DNA from: Prevotella sp. UBA1705
GTDB lineage: Bacteria; Bacteroidota; Bacteroidia; Bacteroidales; Bacteroidaceae
DNA: 64,000 nucleotides
Assembly: GCA_002317385.1 (NCBI GenBank)
Contig: DCJH01000026.1
Coordinates: forward strand, 55,839 to 119,838
Direction: 5' to 3'
Shown: piece by piece, positions 18,861-28,057 of the stretch
Layout: every line of letters begins with the position of its first letter
Numbering within the stretch: position 1 is the first letter of the stretch
Position numbers and translations under genes: made by a program
The notes under the pieces: generated by a model
What the model was told of the DNA's origin: nothing
Databases searched by the model: none
What the model saw: only the letters and a program-made list of their open reading frames with translations

Positions 18861-20206
18861 AACTATTCACATTCTCTAAGGGTGGCGTACACCCTGAGGA
18901 AAACAAACTCACCCACGAGATAGCTACCGTTCAGGCCGAACTGCCCCGAGTGGCCGTGTTCCCGCTGGGACAGCACATCGGTGCGCCCACCAAACCGGTG
19001 GTGCAGCGTGGCGACCGCGTCAAGGTGGGTACGCTCATCGGCGAGGCCGGAGGCTTCGTCTCGGCCCCGATATTCTCTTCTGTCTCAGGCACGGTGACCA
19101 AAATAGACACCACCATCGATGCCACGGGCTATCGTCAGCCTGCCATCTTCGTCAATGTGGAGGGCGATGAGTGGGAAGAGAGCATCGACCGCACAGACAC
19201 GTTGGAACGACTCGAGACTCATCCAGAGCTCACTTCTGGGGAGATCATCGACCGCATCAAGGCCGCCGGAGTTACCGGTATGGGTGGCGCCGGATTCCCC
19301 ACCTTCATCAAACTCACCCCGCCGCCGGGCACAAAAGCCGAATGCGTGATTATCAACGCCGTGGAGTGTGAGCCCTATATCACGTCGGACTATCGGCTCA
19401 TGATGGAACATGCCGACGAGATTATCGTGGGCGTGCAGCTCCTGATGAAGGCTGTGAATGTAGACAAAGGTTATATCGGCATCGAGGAAAACAAGCCCGA
19501 GGCCATCCGTCTCATGACCGAGCGGGCCGCCCAAGACCCTCGCATCACCATCGTTCCATTGGCCCAGAAATATCCGCAGGGCGGCGAGAAGCAGCTGGTA
19601 GATGCCGTTATCGGTCGCCAGGTGCCCGCTCCGCCAGCCATTCCGGTGCACGTCGGGGCCGTGGTACAGAATGTTGGCACCGCCTTCGCCGTCTATCAGG
19701 CCGTGATGAAGCACAAGCCGCTCTTCGAACGCTATACCACTGTGACCGGCAAGCGCATCCAGCGCCCGGCCAATTTCCTGGTGCGCATGGGCACGCCGTT
19801 CGGTCAGCTCATTGAGGCCTGCGGCGGATTGCCCGACGGCGACAACAAGGTGCTGGCCGGAGGACCCATGATGGGCAAAGCCGTCATGTCGCTCGATGTG
19901 CCCGTGTGCAAGGGCACCAACTCGGTAACTGTGCTCTCTGGCGACGACGCTCACCGCAAATCCATCCAGCCCTGCATCCGTTGCGGCAAATGCGTAACGG
20001 TTTGTCCCATGGGCCTGGAGCCTTATCTCATCGCCACTCTCTCGGCCATGCAGAACTATGAGAGGGCCGAACACGAGGCCATCATCAACTGCATCTCCTG
20101 CGGTTCGTGCCAGTTCACCTGTCCGGCCCATCGGCCGCTCTTGGATAATATCATCCAAGGTAAGGCCGCCGTGATGGGAATCATCAAAGCCAGAAACAAG
20201 AAATAA
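18857..20206 (+). CDS. rnfC: Rnf complex NADH/flavin/Fe-S subunit RnfC
   Basis: The 449-residue subunit is the NAD+-binding module of Rnf. The N-terminus MKLFTFSKGGVHPEENK is the usual start. The Rossmann-like segment GMGGAGFPTFIKL near residue 140 binds the flavin and NADH, as in the Nuo51/NqrA-related fold. Two 4Fe-4S motifs lie at the C-terminus (CIRCGKCVTVCP and CISCGSCQFTCP). The ATGA overlap with rnfB implies translational coupling. Confidence 0.95.
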   Translation: MKLFTFSKGGVHPEENKLTHEIATVQAELPRVAVFPLGQHIGAPTKPVVQRGDRVKVGTLIGEAGGFVSAPIFSSVSGTVTKIDTTIDATGYRQPAIFVNVEGDEWEESIDRTDTLERLETHPELTSGEIIDRIKAAGVTGMGGAGFPTFIKLTPPPGTKAECVIINAVECEPYITSDYRLMMEHADEIIVGVQLLMKAVNVDKGYIGIEENKPEAIRLMTERAAQDPRITIVPLAQKYPQGGEKQLVDAVIGRQVPAPPAIPVHVGAVVQNVGTAFAVYQAVMKHKPLFERYTTVTGKRIQRPANFLVRMGTPFGQLIEACGGLPDGDNKVLAGGPMMGKAVMSLDVPVCKGTNSVTVLSGDDAHRKSIQPCIRCGKCVTVCPMGLEPYLIATLSAMQNYERAEHEAIINCISCGSCQFTCPAHRPLLDNIIQGKAAVMGIIKARNKK

Positions 20207-20228
20207 ACTACGAATCTCACATTTAACA

Positions 20229-21230
20229 ATGAACAAACTAATCGTTTCATTATCGCCGCACGCCCACGGCACAGACAGTGTAGAGCGCAACATGCGAGGC
20301 GTCATCGTCGCTTTGCTGCCCTCGCTGCTGGTGTCGTTCTACTATTTCGGACTCGGTTCCGTAGTGGTTTGCCTCACCAGTGTGGCTGCCTGCATGTTTT
20401 TCGAGTGGGCTATTACCAAATATATGTTGAAACGGGCTACCTCGCTCACCGACTGTTCGGCCATGATCACCGGACTTCTCTTAGGCATGAATCTGCCGAG
20501 CAACTTCCCTTTGTGGATGATTCTCATTGGCGCACTGATGGCTATCGGTGTGGGTAAGATGAGTTTCGGAGGCCTCGGAGGCAACATTTTCAATCCCGCC
20601 CTTATCGGACGATGCTTCCTTCTGGTGAGCTTTCCGGCGGCCATGACCGTTTGGCCCACCCAGGGACAGCTTGCATCCTATACCGATGCCACGACCGGAG
20701 CCACGCCGTTGAGCCTCATGAAAGACGCCATCAAGACTGGCAATCCGGCCTTGCTTGACAAGATGCCGAGTTCCTTGGATATGCTTTTGGGCAATATGTC
20801 CAACGGATTTGGTGCCGGTTCCATCGGAGAGGTGTGTGCCTTGGCGCTCATCCTCGGCCTGGTCTATATGCTTTGGAAGCGCATCATCACCTGGCATATC
20901 CCCTTGAGTATCATCGCTACAGTATATGTGTTCAGCGGATTGCTTCATATCGCCAATCCCATCTATGCCAATCCCATGCAGGTAATCCTGAGTGGAGGTC
21001 TCATGTTGGGCGCCATCTTCATGGCTACCGACTATGTTTCCTCACCCATGACTCACCGTGGCCAGCTCATCTATGGCGTGGCCATCGGATTCATCACGGT
21101 GGTCATCCGCAACTGGGGAAGCTATCCTGAGGGCATGTCATTTGCCATTCTCATCATGAATGCCTTCACGCCCATCATCAATTCGTATGTCAAACCTAAG
21201 CGCTTCGGTGAGGTGCCTGCAAAGAACTAA
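20229..21230 (+). CDS. rnfD: Rnf complex membrane subunit RnfD
   Basis: The 333-residue integral membrane protein has about nine helices and is related to NqrB. The covalent FMN site is visible as TDATTGATPLSL near residues 153-164, where the Thr before PL is the flavin-linked residue in known members. It forms part of the ion-conducting core together with RnfA and RnfE. It starts 22 nt after rnfC. Confidence 0.95.
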   Translation: MNKLIVSLSPHAHGTDSVERNMRGVIVALLPSLLVSFYYFGLGSVVVCLTSVAACMFFEWAITKYMLKRATSLTDCSAMITGLLLGMNLPSNFPLWMILIGALMAIGVGKMSFGGLGGNIFNPALIGRCFLLVSFPAAMTVWPTQGQLASYTDATTGATPLSLMKDAIKTGNPALLDKMPSSLDMLLGNMSNGFGAGSIGEVCALALILGLVYMLWKRIITWHIPLSIIATVYVFSGLLHIANPIYANPMQVILSGGLMLGAIFMATDYVSSPMTHRGQLIYGVAIGFITVVIRNWGSYPEGMSFAILIMNAFTPIINSYVKPKRFGEVPAKN

Positions 21231-21241
21231 GGGGGAATCAC

Positions 21242-21856
21242 ATGGAAAAAATAAAATCTTCGCTGACCAATATGGTCATGGTCTTGGTGGGGGCTGCCCT
21301 CATCATTGCCGCCCTCCTGGCCTGGGTGAATCAGCTCACGACAGGCCCCATCGAGGCAAAGGCTGAGAAAACCCTGGCCGATGGCATCAAGACGGTGATG
21401 CGTAGCCGCGACTTGAAGGTGACAAGCAATGATACCATTAGACAAATGGTGGACAATAAGGAAGCCGTGTTCGTGGTTCATCTGGCCGCAAACCGGTCTG
21501 GCCGCTCCTTGGGAGCAGCCGTAGAGAGCACCTCTCTGGGCTTCGGCGGCGACCTGAAGGTGCTTGTGGGCTTTGCCCCCGACGGCTCCATCCTGGGCTA
21601 TACCATCCTTCAGCATGCCGAGACACCCGGACTGGGTGCCAAGGCGCAGACCTGGTTTCAGCAGGGTGGCAAGGGAAACGTCATCGGTATGAATCCTTCT
21701 CAGGGCGAGTTGGCGGTGAGCAAGGACGGCGGCAAGGTAGATGCCATCACGGCTTCGACCATCACCAGTCGGGCCTTCCTGCGGGCCATCAATCAGGCTT
21801 ACGTGGCCTACACGCAGCAATCGCAGCATCAACAGAACGTCGTGTCTAAGAAATAG
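21242..21856 (+). CDS. rnfG: Rnf complex flavoprotein RnfG
   Basis: The 204-residue protein has one N-terminal membrane helix (about 11-30) and a periplasmic FMN-binding domain related to NqrC. The covalent FMN motif reads DAITASTITSRA near residues 162-173, with the second Thr in the expected position. It passes electrons between the membrane flavins on the outer face. It starts 11 nt after rnfD. Confidence 0.94.
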   Translation: MEKIKSSLTNMVMVLVGAALIIAALLAWVNQLTTGPIEAKAEKTLADGIKTVMRSRDLKVTSNDTIRQMVDNKEAVFVVHLAANRSGRSLGAAVESTSLGFGGDLKVLVGFAPDGSILGYTILQHAETPGLGAKAQTWFQQGGKGNVIGMNPSQGELAVSKDGGKVDAITASTITSRAFLRAINQAYVAYTQQSQHQQNVVSKK

Positions 21857-21871
21857 AGGGAGGAAAGCATC

Positions 21872-22462
21872 ATGAAATATTGGAAAATCATCACTAACGG
21901 ACTCATCAAGGAGAATCCCACGTTTGTGCTTATCCTGGGAATGTGTCCCACATTGGCCACCACCACCAGTGCCCTCAACGGCATGTCGATGGGCCTGGCC
22001 ACCATGGCGGTGCTCATTTGCACCAATACTGTCATCTCTTTGATTAAGAATATCACCCCCGACAAGGTGCGCATCCCGGTATTCATCGTTGTGATTGCCG
22101 CCTTCGTCACCATCCTGCAGATGCTCATGTCGGCCTATGCTCCCGACAGTATCAATAAGTCTCTGGGCATCTTCATCCCGCTGATTGTGGTCAATTGTAT
22201 TGTGCTCGGACGGGCAGAGAGTTTTGCTTGCAAGAACACGCCTATGGCAAGCCTCTTCGACGGAGTAGGAATCGGACTGGGATTCACGGCCGCACTGACA
22301 GTGCTCGGAGCAGTCAGGGAACTGCTCGGAGCGGGTAGTGTATTCGGCATTACGTTGTTGCCCGAGACCACCAACATTCTGCTCTTCGTGCTTCCACCGG
22401 GAGCTTTCATCACATTGGGCTATCTGGTGGCCATTTTCAACCGCCTGAAGAATGAGGCTTAA
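21872..22462 (+). CDS. rnfE: Rnf complex membrane subunit RnfE
   Basis: The 196-residue protein has six membrane helices and is the NqrD homolog. It starts MKYWKIITNGLIKENPTF, and the CPTLATTTSA segment (residues 25-34) holds the conserved Cys used for the intramembrane Fe-S site with RnfA. A purine-rich GAGGAAAG precedes the start, unusual here where most genes have no Shine-Dalgarno. It is fifth of the six rnf genes. Confidence 0.95.
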   Translation: MKYWKIITNGLIKENPTFVLILGMCPTLATTTSALNGMSMGLATMAVLICTNTVISLIKNITPDKVRIPVFIVVIAAFVTILQMLMSAYAPDSINKSLGIFIPLIVVNCIVLGRAESFACKNTPMASLFDGVGIGLGFTAALTVLGAVRELLGAGSVFGITLLPETTNILLFVLPPGAFITLGYLVAIFNRLKNEA

Positions 22463-22498
22463 TTACCGAATCGTCGAATCATTTAAGAACAAAGAGAC

Positions 22499-23101
22499 AT
22501 GCAATATATCTTGATATTCATCAGTGCGATATTTGTCAACAACATCATTCTGAGCCAATTCCTCGGCATCTGCCCCTTTCTTGGTGTGTCAAAGAAGATT
22601 GATACCTCGCTGGGAATGGGCGCGGCGGTAGCCTTTGTCATGACGCTTTCAACAGTTGTGACATGGCTTGTACAGATCTATATCCTCAATCCGTTGGGGC
22701 TTCAGTATCTCCAGACCCTGTCGTTCATCCTCATCATCGCCGCCTTGGTGCAGATGGTGGAGATCATTCTCAAGAAGGTGAGCCCTGCTTTATACCAGGC
22801 TCTGGGCATCTATCTGCCCCTAATCACAACCAACTGCGCCGTGCTCGGCGTGGCTATCCTTGTCATTCAGAAAGACTTCGACCTCATTCAGAGTATGGTC
22901 TATGCCTTTTCCACAGCTGTAGGATTTGCTTTAGCCATGACCGTCTTTGCCGGAATTCGCGAGCAACTCGACCTTGTGCGACTGCCCAAAGGCATGCAGG
23001 GCATGGCTATTACCATGGTCACGGCTGGTCTTCTTTCGCTGGCATTCATGGGATTCTCAGGTCTTGATAGCGGATTACGTAGGTTGTTTGGATTGGAGTA
23101 A
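22499..23101 (+). CDS. rnfA: Rnf complex membrane subunit RnfA
   Basis: The 200-residue six-helix protein is the NqrE homolog and partner of RnfE. The conserved segments are NNIILSQFLGICPFLGVS (14-31, with the Fe-S Cys) and the inverted counterpart LITTNCAVLGVA. It ends the operon. The complete set B-C-D-G-E-A indicates a working pump that couples ferredoxin oxidation and NAD+ reduction to Na+ or H+ export; the ion cannot be read from the sequence. Confidence 0.95.
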   Translation: MQYILIFISAIFVNNIILSQFLGICPFLGVSKKIDTSLGMGAAVAFVMTLSTVVTWLVQIYILNPLGLQYLQTLSFILIIAALVQMVEIILKKVSPALYQALGIYLPLITTNCAVLGVAILVIQKDFDLIQSMVYAFSTAVGFALAMTVFAGIREQLDLVRLPKGMQGMAITMVTAGLLSLAFMGFSGLDSGLRRLFGLE

Positions 23102-23129
23102 ACCTATTTAGCTTTATTATTATAATAAG

Positions 23130-23161
23130 TTTGCCCACATAGATGATTTTTTTTATCTTTG
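23130..23161 (+). promoter_or_regulatory. galE promoter inside a dyad
   Basis: TTTG (23130-23133), 20 nt, TATCTTTG (23154-23161); the ATG at 23202 is 40 nt away. Perfect 8-bp inverted arms TGCCCACA (23132-23139) and TGTGGGCA (23160-23167) flank the promoter and overlap both boxes. Confidence 0.75.
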
Positions 23162-23201
23162 TGGGCATATTTTGTACTTATCAACAAAACACTTTATCAT
23201 T

Positions 23202-24239
23202 ATGAAACAAACGATTCTTGTTACCGGCGGTACCGGTTTTATTGGCTCCCATACGACGGTGGAGCTTCAGGAGGCCGGCTACAATGTAGTTATCGTAGAC
23301 AACTTATCCAACTCTAACGTCCAGGTTCTTGATGGCATTGAAAAGATTTCTGGCATCCGTCCAGCATTCGAACAGGTAGACCTTCGCGACAAGGAGGCCA
23401 CCGAAGCCGTATTCCAGAAGTATCCCAATATTGAGGGAATCATCCACTTTGCCGCCAGCAAGGCAGTGGGAGAGAGTGTTCAACAGCCGTTGCTCTACTA
23501 CCGTAACAACATCGTTTCGCTCATCAACCTTCTCGAACTGATGCCCAAATACAATGTGAAAGGTATCATCTTCTCGTCCAGCTGCACCGTCTATGGTCAG
23601 CCGAAGCCCGAGAATCTGCCTGTCACAGAGGACGCACCTCACCAGAAAGCCACCTCTCCCTATGGCAATACCAAGGAGATCAACGAGCAGATTATCTACG
23701 ATTATATCCACAGCGGAGCCAATATCAAGAGCATTGTGCTGCGTTATTTCAACCCCATCGGTGCCCATCCCACAGCCCACATCGGCGAGTTGCCCAACGG
23801 AGTACCTGCCAACCTTATCCCGTTTGTTACTCAGACGGCTGCCGGTATTCGCAAGGAACTGACCATCTTCGGCAACGACTATGACACCGAGGACGGCACT
23901 TGCATCCGCGACTACATTTATGTGGTAGACCTGGCAAAGGCTCACGTGGCTGCCATGGCACGCGTGCTGGACGGCAACGGCGACGCCATCGAATACTTCA
24001 ATATCGGTACTGGCAAGGGCAACACTACCTTGGAGATTGTGGAAACCTTCGAGAAAGCCACTGGTGTCAAGGTGAACTGGAAGTACGGTCCGCGCCGCGA
24101 GGGCGATATTGAAAAGATTTGGGGCGACTGCACCAAGGCCAACAAGGTGCTCGGTTGGAAAGCCGAAGCCTCGCTCGACGACGTTCTTCGCTCAGCCTGG
24201 AAGTGGCAGGAGAAGCTCCGCGAGCGCAATATGATGTAA
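23202..24239 (+). CDS. galE: UDP-glucose 4-epimerase
   Basis: The protein has 345 residues from the ATG at 23202 (MKQTILVTGGTGFIGSHTTV); an upstream in-frame start would overlap the promoter. The NAD-binding GGTGFIG, SSSCTVYG and the catalytic YGNTK (Tyr/Lys) motifs place it in the extended SDR epimerases, with the GalE-specific NPIGAHPTAHIGE segment. It interconverts UDP-glucose and UDP-galactose and could supply the glycan genes at the left. It stands alone, with its own promoter and a strong terminator. Confidence 0.96.
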   Translation: MKQTILVTGGTGFIGSHTTVELQEAGYNVVIVDNLSNSNVQVLDGIEKISGIRPAFEQVDLRDKEATEAVFQKYPNIEGIIHFAASKAVGESVQQPLLYYRNNIVSLINLLELMPKYNVKGIIFSSSCTVYGQPKPENLPVTEDAPHQKATSPYGNTKEINEQIIYDYIHSGANIKSIVLRYFNPIGAHPTAHIGELPNGVPANLIPFVTQTAAGIRKELTIFGNDYDTEDGTCIRDYIYVVDLAKAHVAAMARVLDGNGDAIEYFNIGTGKGNTTLEIVETFEKATGVKVNWKYGPRREGDIEKIWGDCTKANKVLGWKAEASLDDVLRSAWKWQEKLRERNMM

Positions 24240-24317
24240 TCGCAAAGGCGATAAAACATCTTCGTGAAGACGAAATCGTAAAATCATCAGGGCGACATTC
24301 AAGCCCTATCACATCAA

Positions 24318-24364
24318 AATGCCTTCCCTGTCTGATGGTTCAGACGGGGAAGGCATTTGCTTTT
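24318..24364. terminator. Bidirectional terminator, galE/permease
   Basis: A 17-bp stem (AATGCCTTCCCTGTCTG with CAGACGGGGAAGGCATT, one T-G pair) closes on a 6-nt loop. TGCTTTT follows on the plus strand and TTTTGATG on the minus strand, so it serves both the galE gene and the convergent permease gene. Confidence 0.85.
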
Positions 24365-24410
24365 GGAGTGTGAAAAGAGTGGGATAGGGGAGTAATCAGA
24401 GTGCCGAAGC

Positions 24411-25658
24411 CTACTCGTAGCGGATGCTCTTGGTGGGTGAGATGTGTGAGATGAGATAGCTCGGCCCTATCAGCACCAGTAGACAAACTATGAAAGTGAA
24501 CACGTTGATGAGTACAAACAGCAGGATATTGAACTCTACCGGCACTGCCTTGATATAATAAATGGTGGGGTCGAGCTTCACCATGTGGAACTGACGCTGT
24601 AGCAACAGCAGAGCTATGCCAATGATGTTGCCGATGATGATGCCCCGTCCGATAACGAAAGTGGCAAACCAAAGGAAAATGTGACGTATGGTCGTGTTGG
24701 TAGACCCCAAGGCCTTCATCACGCCAATCATAGACGTACATTCCAAGATGATGATGAGAAGACCAGAAATCATGGTCACGCTCGCCACGACAATCATCAG
24801 TGCAATGATGATCCAGACGTTCAAATCCAGCAGGTCGAGCCAGTTGAAGATCTGTGGATTACTCTCTCGAATAGTCTGCGATGAGTAGGTTTCGCCATAG
24901 CGATCCTCTGTTTTGTTGATGCGTTGGATAAAATATTGTTCCACATCGTCTACCCGATTGAAGTCCTGCACCATCACTTCGGCGCCCGAAGTCTGGTCAT
25001 CTTCCCACCCATTGAGCTTCGTAGCGGTATAGAGGTCGATGAAACAGATAGTCTCATCATACTGATTCAAGTTGGTCTGATATATTCCTTGAATGGTGAA
25101 CTTCCTCAGGCGGATGCCCGATTTGTCGATGAAATAAGCGAAAATACGCTGTCCCAACTTGAGGTTGAGCTTGTCGGCCATGATCTTAGAAATCAAGACC
25201 TTGCTGCTCGAAGCCTTGTCTGAGAAGTCGGGCACGCTGCCTTCCAACAGATTCTGCTTGATAAAACTGTTATCAAACTCCGGTCCTACACCCTTGAACA
25301 TCACCCCGAGGAAGTCGGAATCAGTCTTCAAGATGCCCTGTTTGTAGGCAAAACGCTCCACATGTTTCACACCGGGAATCTTCTTGATGACGCCCATCAC
25401 CGAGTCGTCCATCTGTATTGGATAGTCGTTAGACGACATCTGGGTCATGAAATTGGTCACCTGGATGTGGGCTCCAAAGCCAATTACCTTGTTCTGTATG
25501 GAGTGTTTGAACCCCAATACCACCGAGATAGAAATCATCATCACTGCAAGACCAATGGCAATTCCGGCAATGGAAATGGCTATGGCGGGCCTCGACACCT
25601 TCTGACGGGTGTCCTCGCTGCCATAGATACGCCTTGCAATAAACAGTGGTAGGTTCAT
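24411..25658 (-). CDS. LolC/LolE-type ABC transporter permease
   Basis: The 415-residue protein has a membrane helix near residues 24-48, a large MacB-like periplasmic domain (about 50-270) and three C-terminal helices (about 275-300, 322-345 and 370-398). This is the FtsX/LolC/E architecture. Family members extract lipoproteins from the inner membrane for transfer to LolA. No ATPase gene (lolD) is adjacent, which is common in Bacteroidetes. The gene starts 1 nt after the aminotransferase stop, so the pair is co-transcribed. Confidence 0.88.
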   Translation of the reverse strand: MNLPLFIARRIYGSEDTRQKVSRPAIAISIAGIAIGLAVMMISISVVLGFKHSIQNKVIGFGAHIQVTNFMTQMSSNDYPIQMDDSVMGVIKKIPGVKHVERFAYKQGILKTDSDFLGVMFKGVGPEFDNSFIKQNLLEGSVPDFSDKASSSKVLISKIMADKLNLKLGQRIFAYFIDKSGIRLRKFTIQGIYQTNLNQYDETICFIDLYTATKLNGWEDDQTSGAEVMVQDFNRVDDVEQYFIQRINKTEDRYGETYSSQTIRESNPQIFNWLDLLDLNVWIIIALMIVVASVTMISGLLIIILECTSMIGVMKALGSTNTTIRHIFLWFATFVIGRGIIIGNIIGIALLLLQRQFHMVKLDPTIYYIKAVPVEFNILLFVLINVFTFIVCLLVLIGPSYLISHISPTKSIRYE

Positions 25659-25659
25659 T

Positions 25660-26859
25660 TTATTTGTCTTTTCGGGAGTATTCTTCCAATGCCTTACGGA
25701 GAATAAACAGGGCGCGCTCCAGGTCTTCCTGCTTCAATACATAGGCGATGCGCACCTGGTTGACACCTGCTCCGGGCGTGGTATAGAATCCGGCGGCAGG
25801 CGCCATCATCACTGTCTCGCCCTCATAATTAAACTCTTCGAGACACCAGCGGCAGAAATCCTCGGCGTTGTCGATAGGCAACTGGGCCACAGTATAGAAC
25901 GCTCCCATGGGGATAGGGGAGTAGACGCCCGGAATGCGGTTCAAGCCGTCGATGAGACATTTGCGTCGTTCCACATACTCGTCGTAGACATCGCGGTAGT
26001 ATTCGGCCGGAGCATCGAGCGACGCCTCTGCCACAATCTGGCCAATCAATGGGGGAGACAGACGGGCCTGACAGAATTTCATCACCGCCTTGCGCACTTC
26101 GGCATTGTGGGTGATAAGCGCACCGATGCGGATGCCGCACTCGGAGAATCGCTTGGAAACCGAGTCGATGAGAATCACATTCTGTTCTATGCCCGTAAGG
26201 TGCATGGCACTGATGTATGGGCTGCCTGTATAGATGTACTCGCGATACACTTCGTCGGAGAAGAGATAGAGGTCGTACTTGGCCACCAAGTCGCGAATCT
26301 GATTCATCTCGCGACGGGTATAGAGATAGCCAGTAGGGTTGTTGGGGTTGCAAATCATGATGGCGCGCGTGCGATCATTAATCAGTTCCTCAAACTTCTC
26401 AACCTTGGGCAGCGAGAATCCCTCCTCAATGGTGGTGGCGATGGTACGTATCTTGGCACCAGCCGATATGGCAAAGGCCATATAGTTGGCGTAGGCCGGT
26501 TCCGGAACGATAATCTCGTCGCCGGGATTAAGGCAGCTCATGAATGCGAAAAGCACCGCCTCTGAACCACCCGAGGTGATGATGATCTCGTCGGGCGATA
26601 CATTTATATTATATTTCGCGTAGTAATTTACTAATTTCTTGCGGTAGGATAAGTAGCCTTGTGAGGGGGAGTACTCCAAAACTTTACGGTCTATGCGCTT
26701 CAGAGCATCGAGGCCTACCTGCGGTGAGGGCAAATCGGGCTGGCCAATGTTCAAATGATATACCTTGATACCACGTTCCTTGGCCGCAGCGGCCAAAGGG
26801 GCGAGCTTTCTAATGGGCGACTCAGGCATCTCGAGTCCACGTACTGATATTTCAGGCAT
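25660..26859 (-). CDS. Pyridoxal-phosphate aminotransferase, class I
   Basis: The 399-residue protein is a fold-type I aminotransferase of the aspartate/alanine type. Markers are NIGQPDLPSP, TSGGSEAVLFAF, CNPNNPTGYLYT (with the PLP-contacting Asn), the SDEVYREYIY Asp/Tyr pair and the PLP lysine in DSVSKRFSECGIRIG. The C-terminal Arg that binds substrate carboxylate lies in NQVRIAY. The exact amino acid cannot be told; aspartate aminotransferase is the commonest assignment for this clade. A strong promoter precedes it and the Lol-type permease gene follows. Confidence 0.9.
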   Translation of the reverse strand: MPEISVRGLEMPESPIRKLAPLAAAAKERGIKVYHLNIGQPDLPSPQVGLDALKRIDRKVLEYSPSQGYLSYRKKLVNYYAKYNINVSPDEIIITSGGSEAVLFAFMSCLNPGDEIIVPEPAYANYMAFAISAGAKIRTIATTIEEGFSLPKVEKFEELINDRTRAIMICNPNNPTGYLYTRREMNQIRDLVAKYDLYLFSDEVYREYIYTGSPYISAMHLTGIEQNVILIDSVSKRFSECGIRIGALITHNAEVRKAVMKFCQARLSPPLIGQIVAEASLDAPAEYYRDVYDEYVERRKCLIDGLNRIPGVYSPIPMGAFYTVAQLPIDNAEDFCRWCLEEFNYEGETVMMAPAAGFYTTPGAGVNQVRIAYVLKQEDLERALFILRKALEEYSRKDK

Positions 26860-26895
26860 AGTCTTTCCTAATTATAATCCTTATGAAATTAGGCA

Positions 26896-26927
26896 CAAAG
26901 GTAATTTTTTTTATTCGATTAAGCAAA
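26896..26927 (-). promoter_or_regulatory. Aminotransferase-permease promoter
   Basis: On the minus strand TTTG (26927-26924), 20 nt, TACCTTTG (26903-26896); the ATG at 26859 follows 36 nt later. Confidence 0.75.
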
Positions 26928-27269
26928 TTATTCTTTAAAATATGAACTATCCGATTTTATATATTTATCATAACAACGATTATATTAAAAAGTAGTTATC
27001 CAGCTACAAGCCCTATTTTATGATGAGACCTTTCCATGTTAAGGTTAAAAATAAGTGAAAAGAATCGGGATAATGAAAGGCAGTGCTGGATAAGTCGGAA
27101 AATAACAGTAACTTTGTCATTGAATGACAATAGAATCTTTGAGGATAACAAAACGATGAGCAAGAAGCCCCTTTGCCATCGAACTATAAATCGCTGATTT
27201 TAAATCATTTAGTATCATTCGAATATCGATTGATACACTTTCGCAGAATCGATGATATCTGTTCGGTTT

Positions 27270-27357
27270 GCGATCTCTACCTCATCGTCTTGCGATAAGT
27301 ACCTAAACGCGACACGATTAGTACCTTGAGGCTATGCGATTAGTACCTTATCGCCAA
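27270..27357 (+). repeat. 22-bp-period dyad array C (4 units)
   Basis: Units start at 27270, 27292, 27314 and 27336, exactly 22 nt apart. They begin GCGATCTCTACCTCATCG, GCGATAAGTACCTAAACG, ACGATTAGTACCTTGAGG and GCGATTAGTACCTTATCG. The ACCT block is invariant. Together with array E this is the best-preserved copy. Confidence 0.85.
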
Positions 27358-27415
27358 GCCCTCAGATACAGATGATTGGAAGGCCTCTGCCTGGCCTCGA
27401 AAAGAATAAGAAAAG

Positions 27416-28057
27416 ATGAAATACGAAAACTATATTTTTGACCTCGACGGCACGCTGCTCAACACCATAGACGACCTTGCTATCAGCTGCAACGAGGCAC
27501 TGAAAGCTTACAACATGCCCACCTACACACTCGACGAAGTGCGCGGATTCGTGGGCAACGGAGTAAAGAAACTACTTGAACGTACAGTGCCTAATGGTAC
27601 TGATAATCCGCTGTTTGAAGAAACTTTTGCTTATTTCCGCCAGCACTATCTGGCGCATGGCATGGATCATACCGGACCCTACGGCGGCATCATGGATATG
27701 CTCCGACAGATGAAACAGGATGGAAAGAAGGTGGCCGTGGTGAGCAACAAATTCTGCGCGGCTACCCAAGAACTGGTAGCCCACTATTTCGGCGACCTTG
27801 TGGATATGGCTATCGGCGAATCGAAAAACGTGAGAAAGAAGCCTGCTCCCGACATGGTGCTGGAGGTGATGCACCAACTTGGGGCCACCACAGACAACAC
27901 GGTGTATGTGGGCGACAGCGATGTAGACATTGATACAGCACGCAACTGTACCCTACCCTGCATCAGCGTGCTATGGGGTTTCCGCTCCAAAGAGTTCCTG
28001 TTGGATCATGGCGCCGTGACCTTGGCGAGCACGCCGGCCGACATTCTCAGCATTTAG
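27416..28057 (+). CDS. gph: HAD-family phosphoglycolate phosphatase-like hydrolase
   Basis: The 213-residue protein has the HAD motifs in order: FDLDGTLLNT (nucleophile and acid Asp, residues 9-18), VVSNK near 105, KPAPDM (Lys) and VYVGDSDVDIDTA. The helical cap between motifs I and II is the C1 type found in Gph and PGP-like enzymes. It likely removes phosphate from 2-phosphoglycolate or a similar small metabolite in the cytosol; specificity is not certain. Its stop overlaps the stop of the convergent TPR gene by 4 nt, so no room is left for a terminator. Confidence 0.85.
   Translation: MKYENYIFDLDGTLLNTIDDLAISCNEALKAYNMPTYTLDEVRGFVGNGVKKLLERTVPNGTDNPLFEETFAYFRQHYLAHGMDHTGPYGGIMDMLRQMKQDGKKVAVVSNKFCAATQELVAHYFGDLVDMAIGESKNVRKKPAPDMVLEVMHQLGATTDNTVYVGDSDVDIDTARNCTLPCISVLWGFRSKEFLLDHGAVTLASTPADILSI

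Larger units (their letters stand above)
26860..27415. other. Intergenic region between divergent aminotransferase and gph
   Basis: This 556-nt stretch holds the aminotransferase promoter, an isolated rightward TAACTTTG box (27109-27116) about 300 nt before gph, and repeat array C (27270-27357). Nothing coding is seen. Confidence 0.6.

Noticed and set aside
19085..20305. 406-codon frame opposite rnfC
   Set aside because: Antisense shadow of rnfC, which has all expected Fe-S motifs.
27270..27357. Possible small CRISPR array
   Set aside because: The period is a constant 22 bp with the similarity spread over the whole unit; there are no unique spacers and no cas genes.
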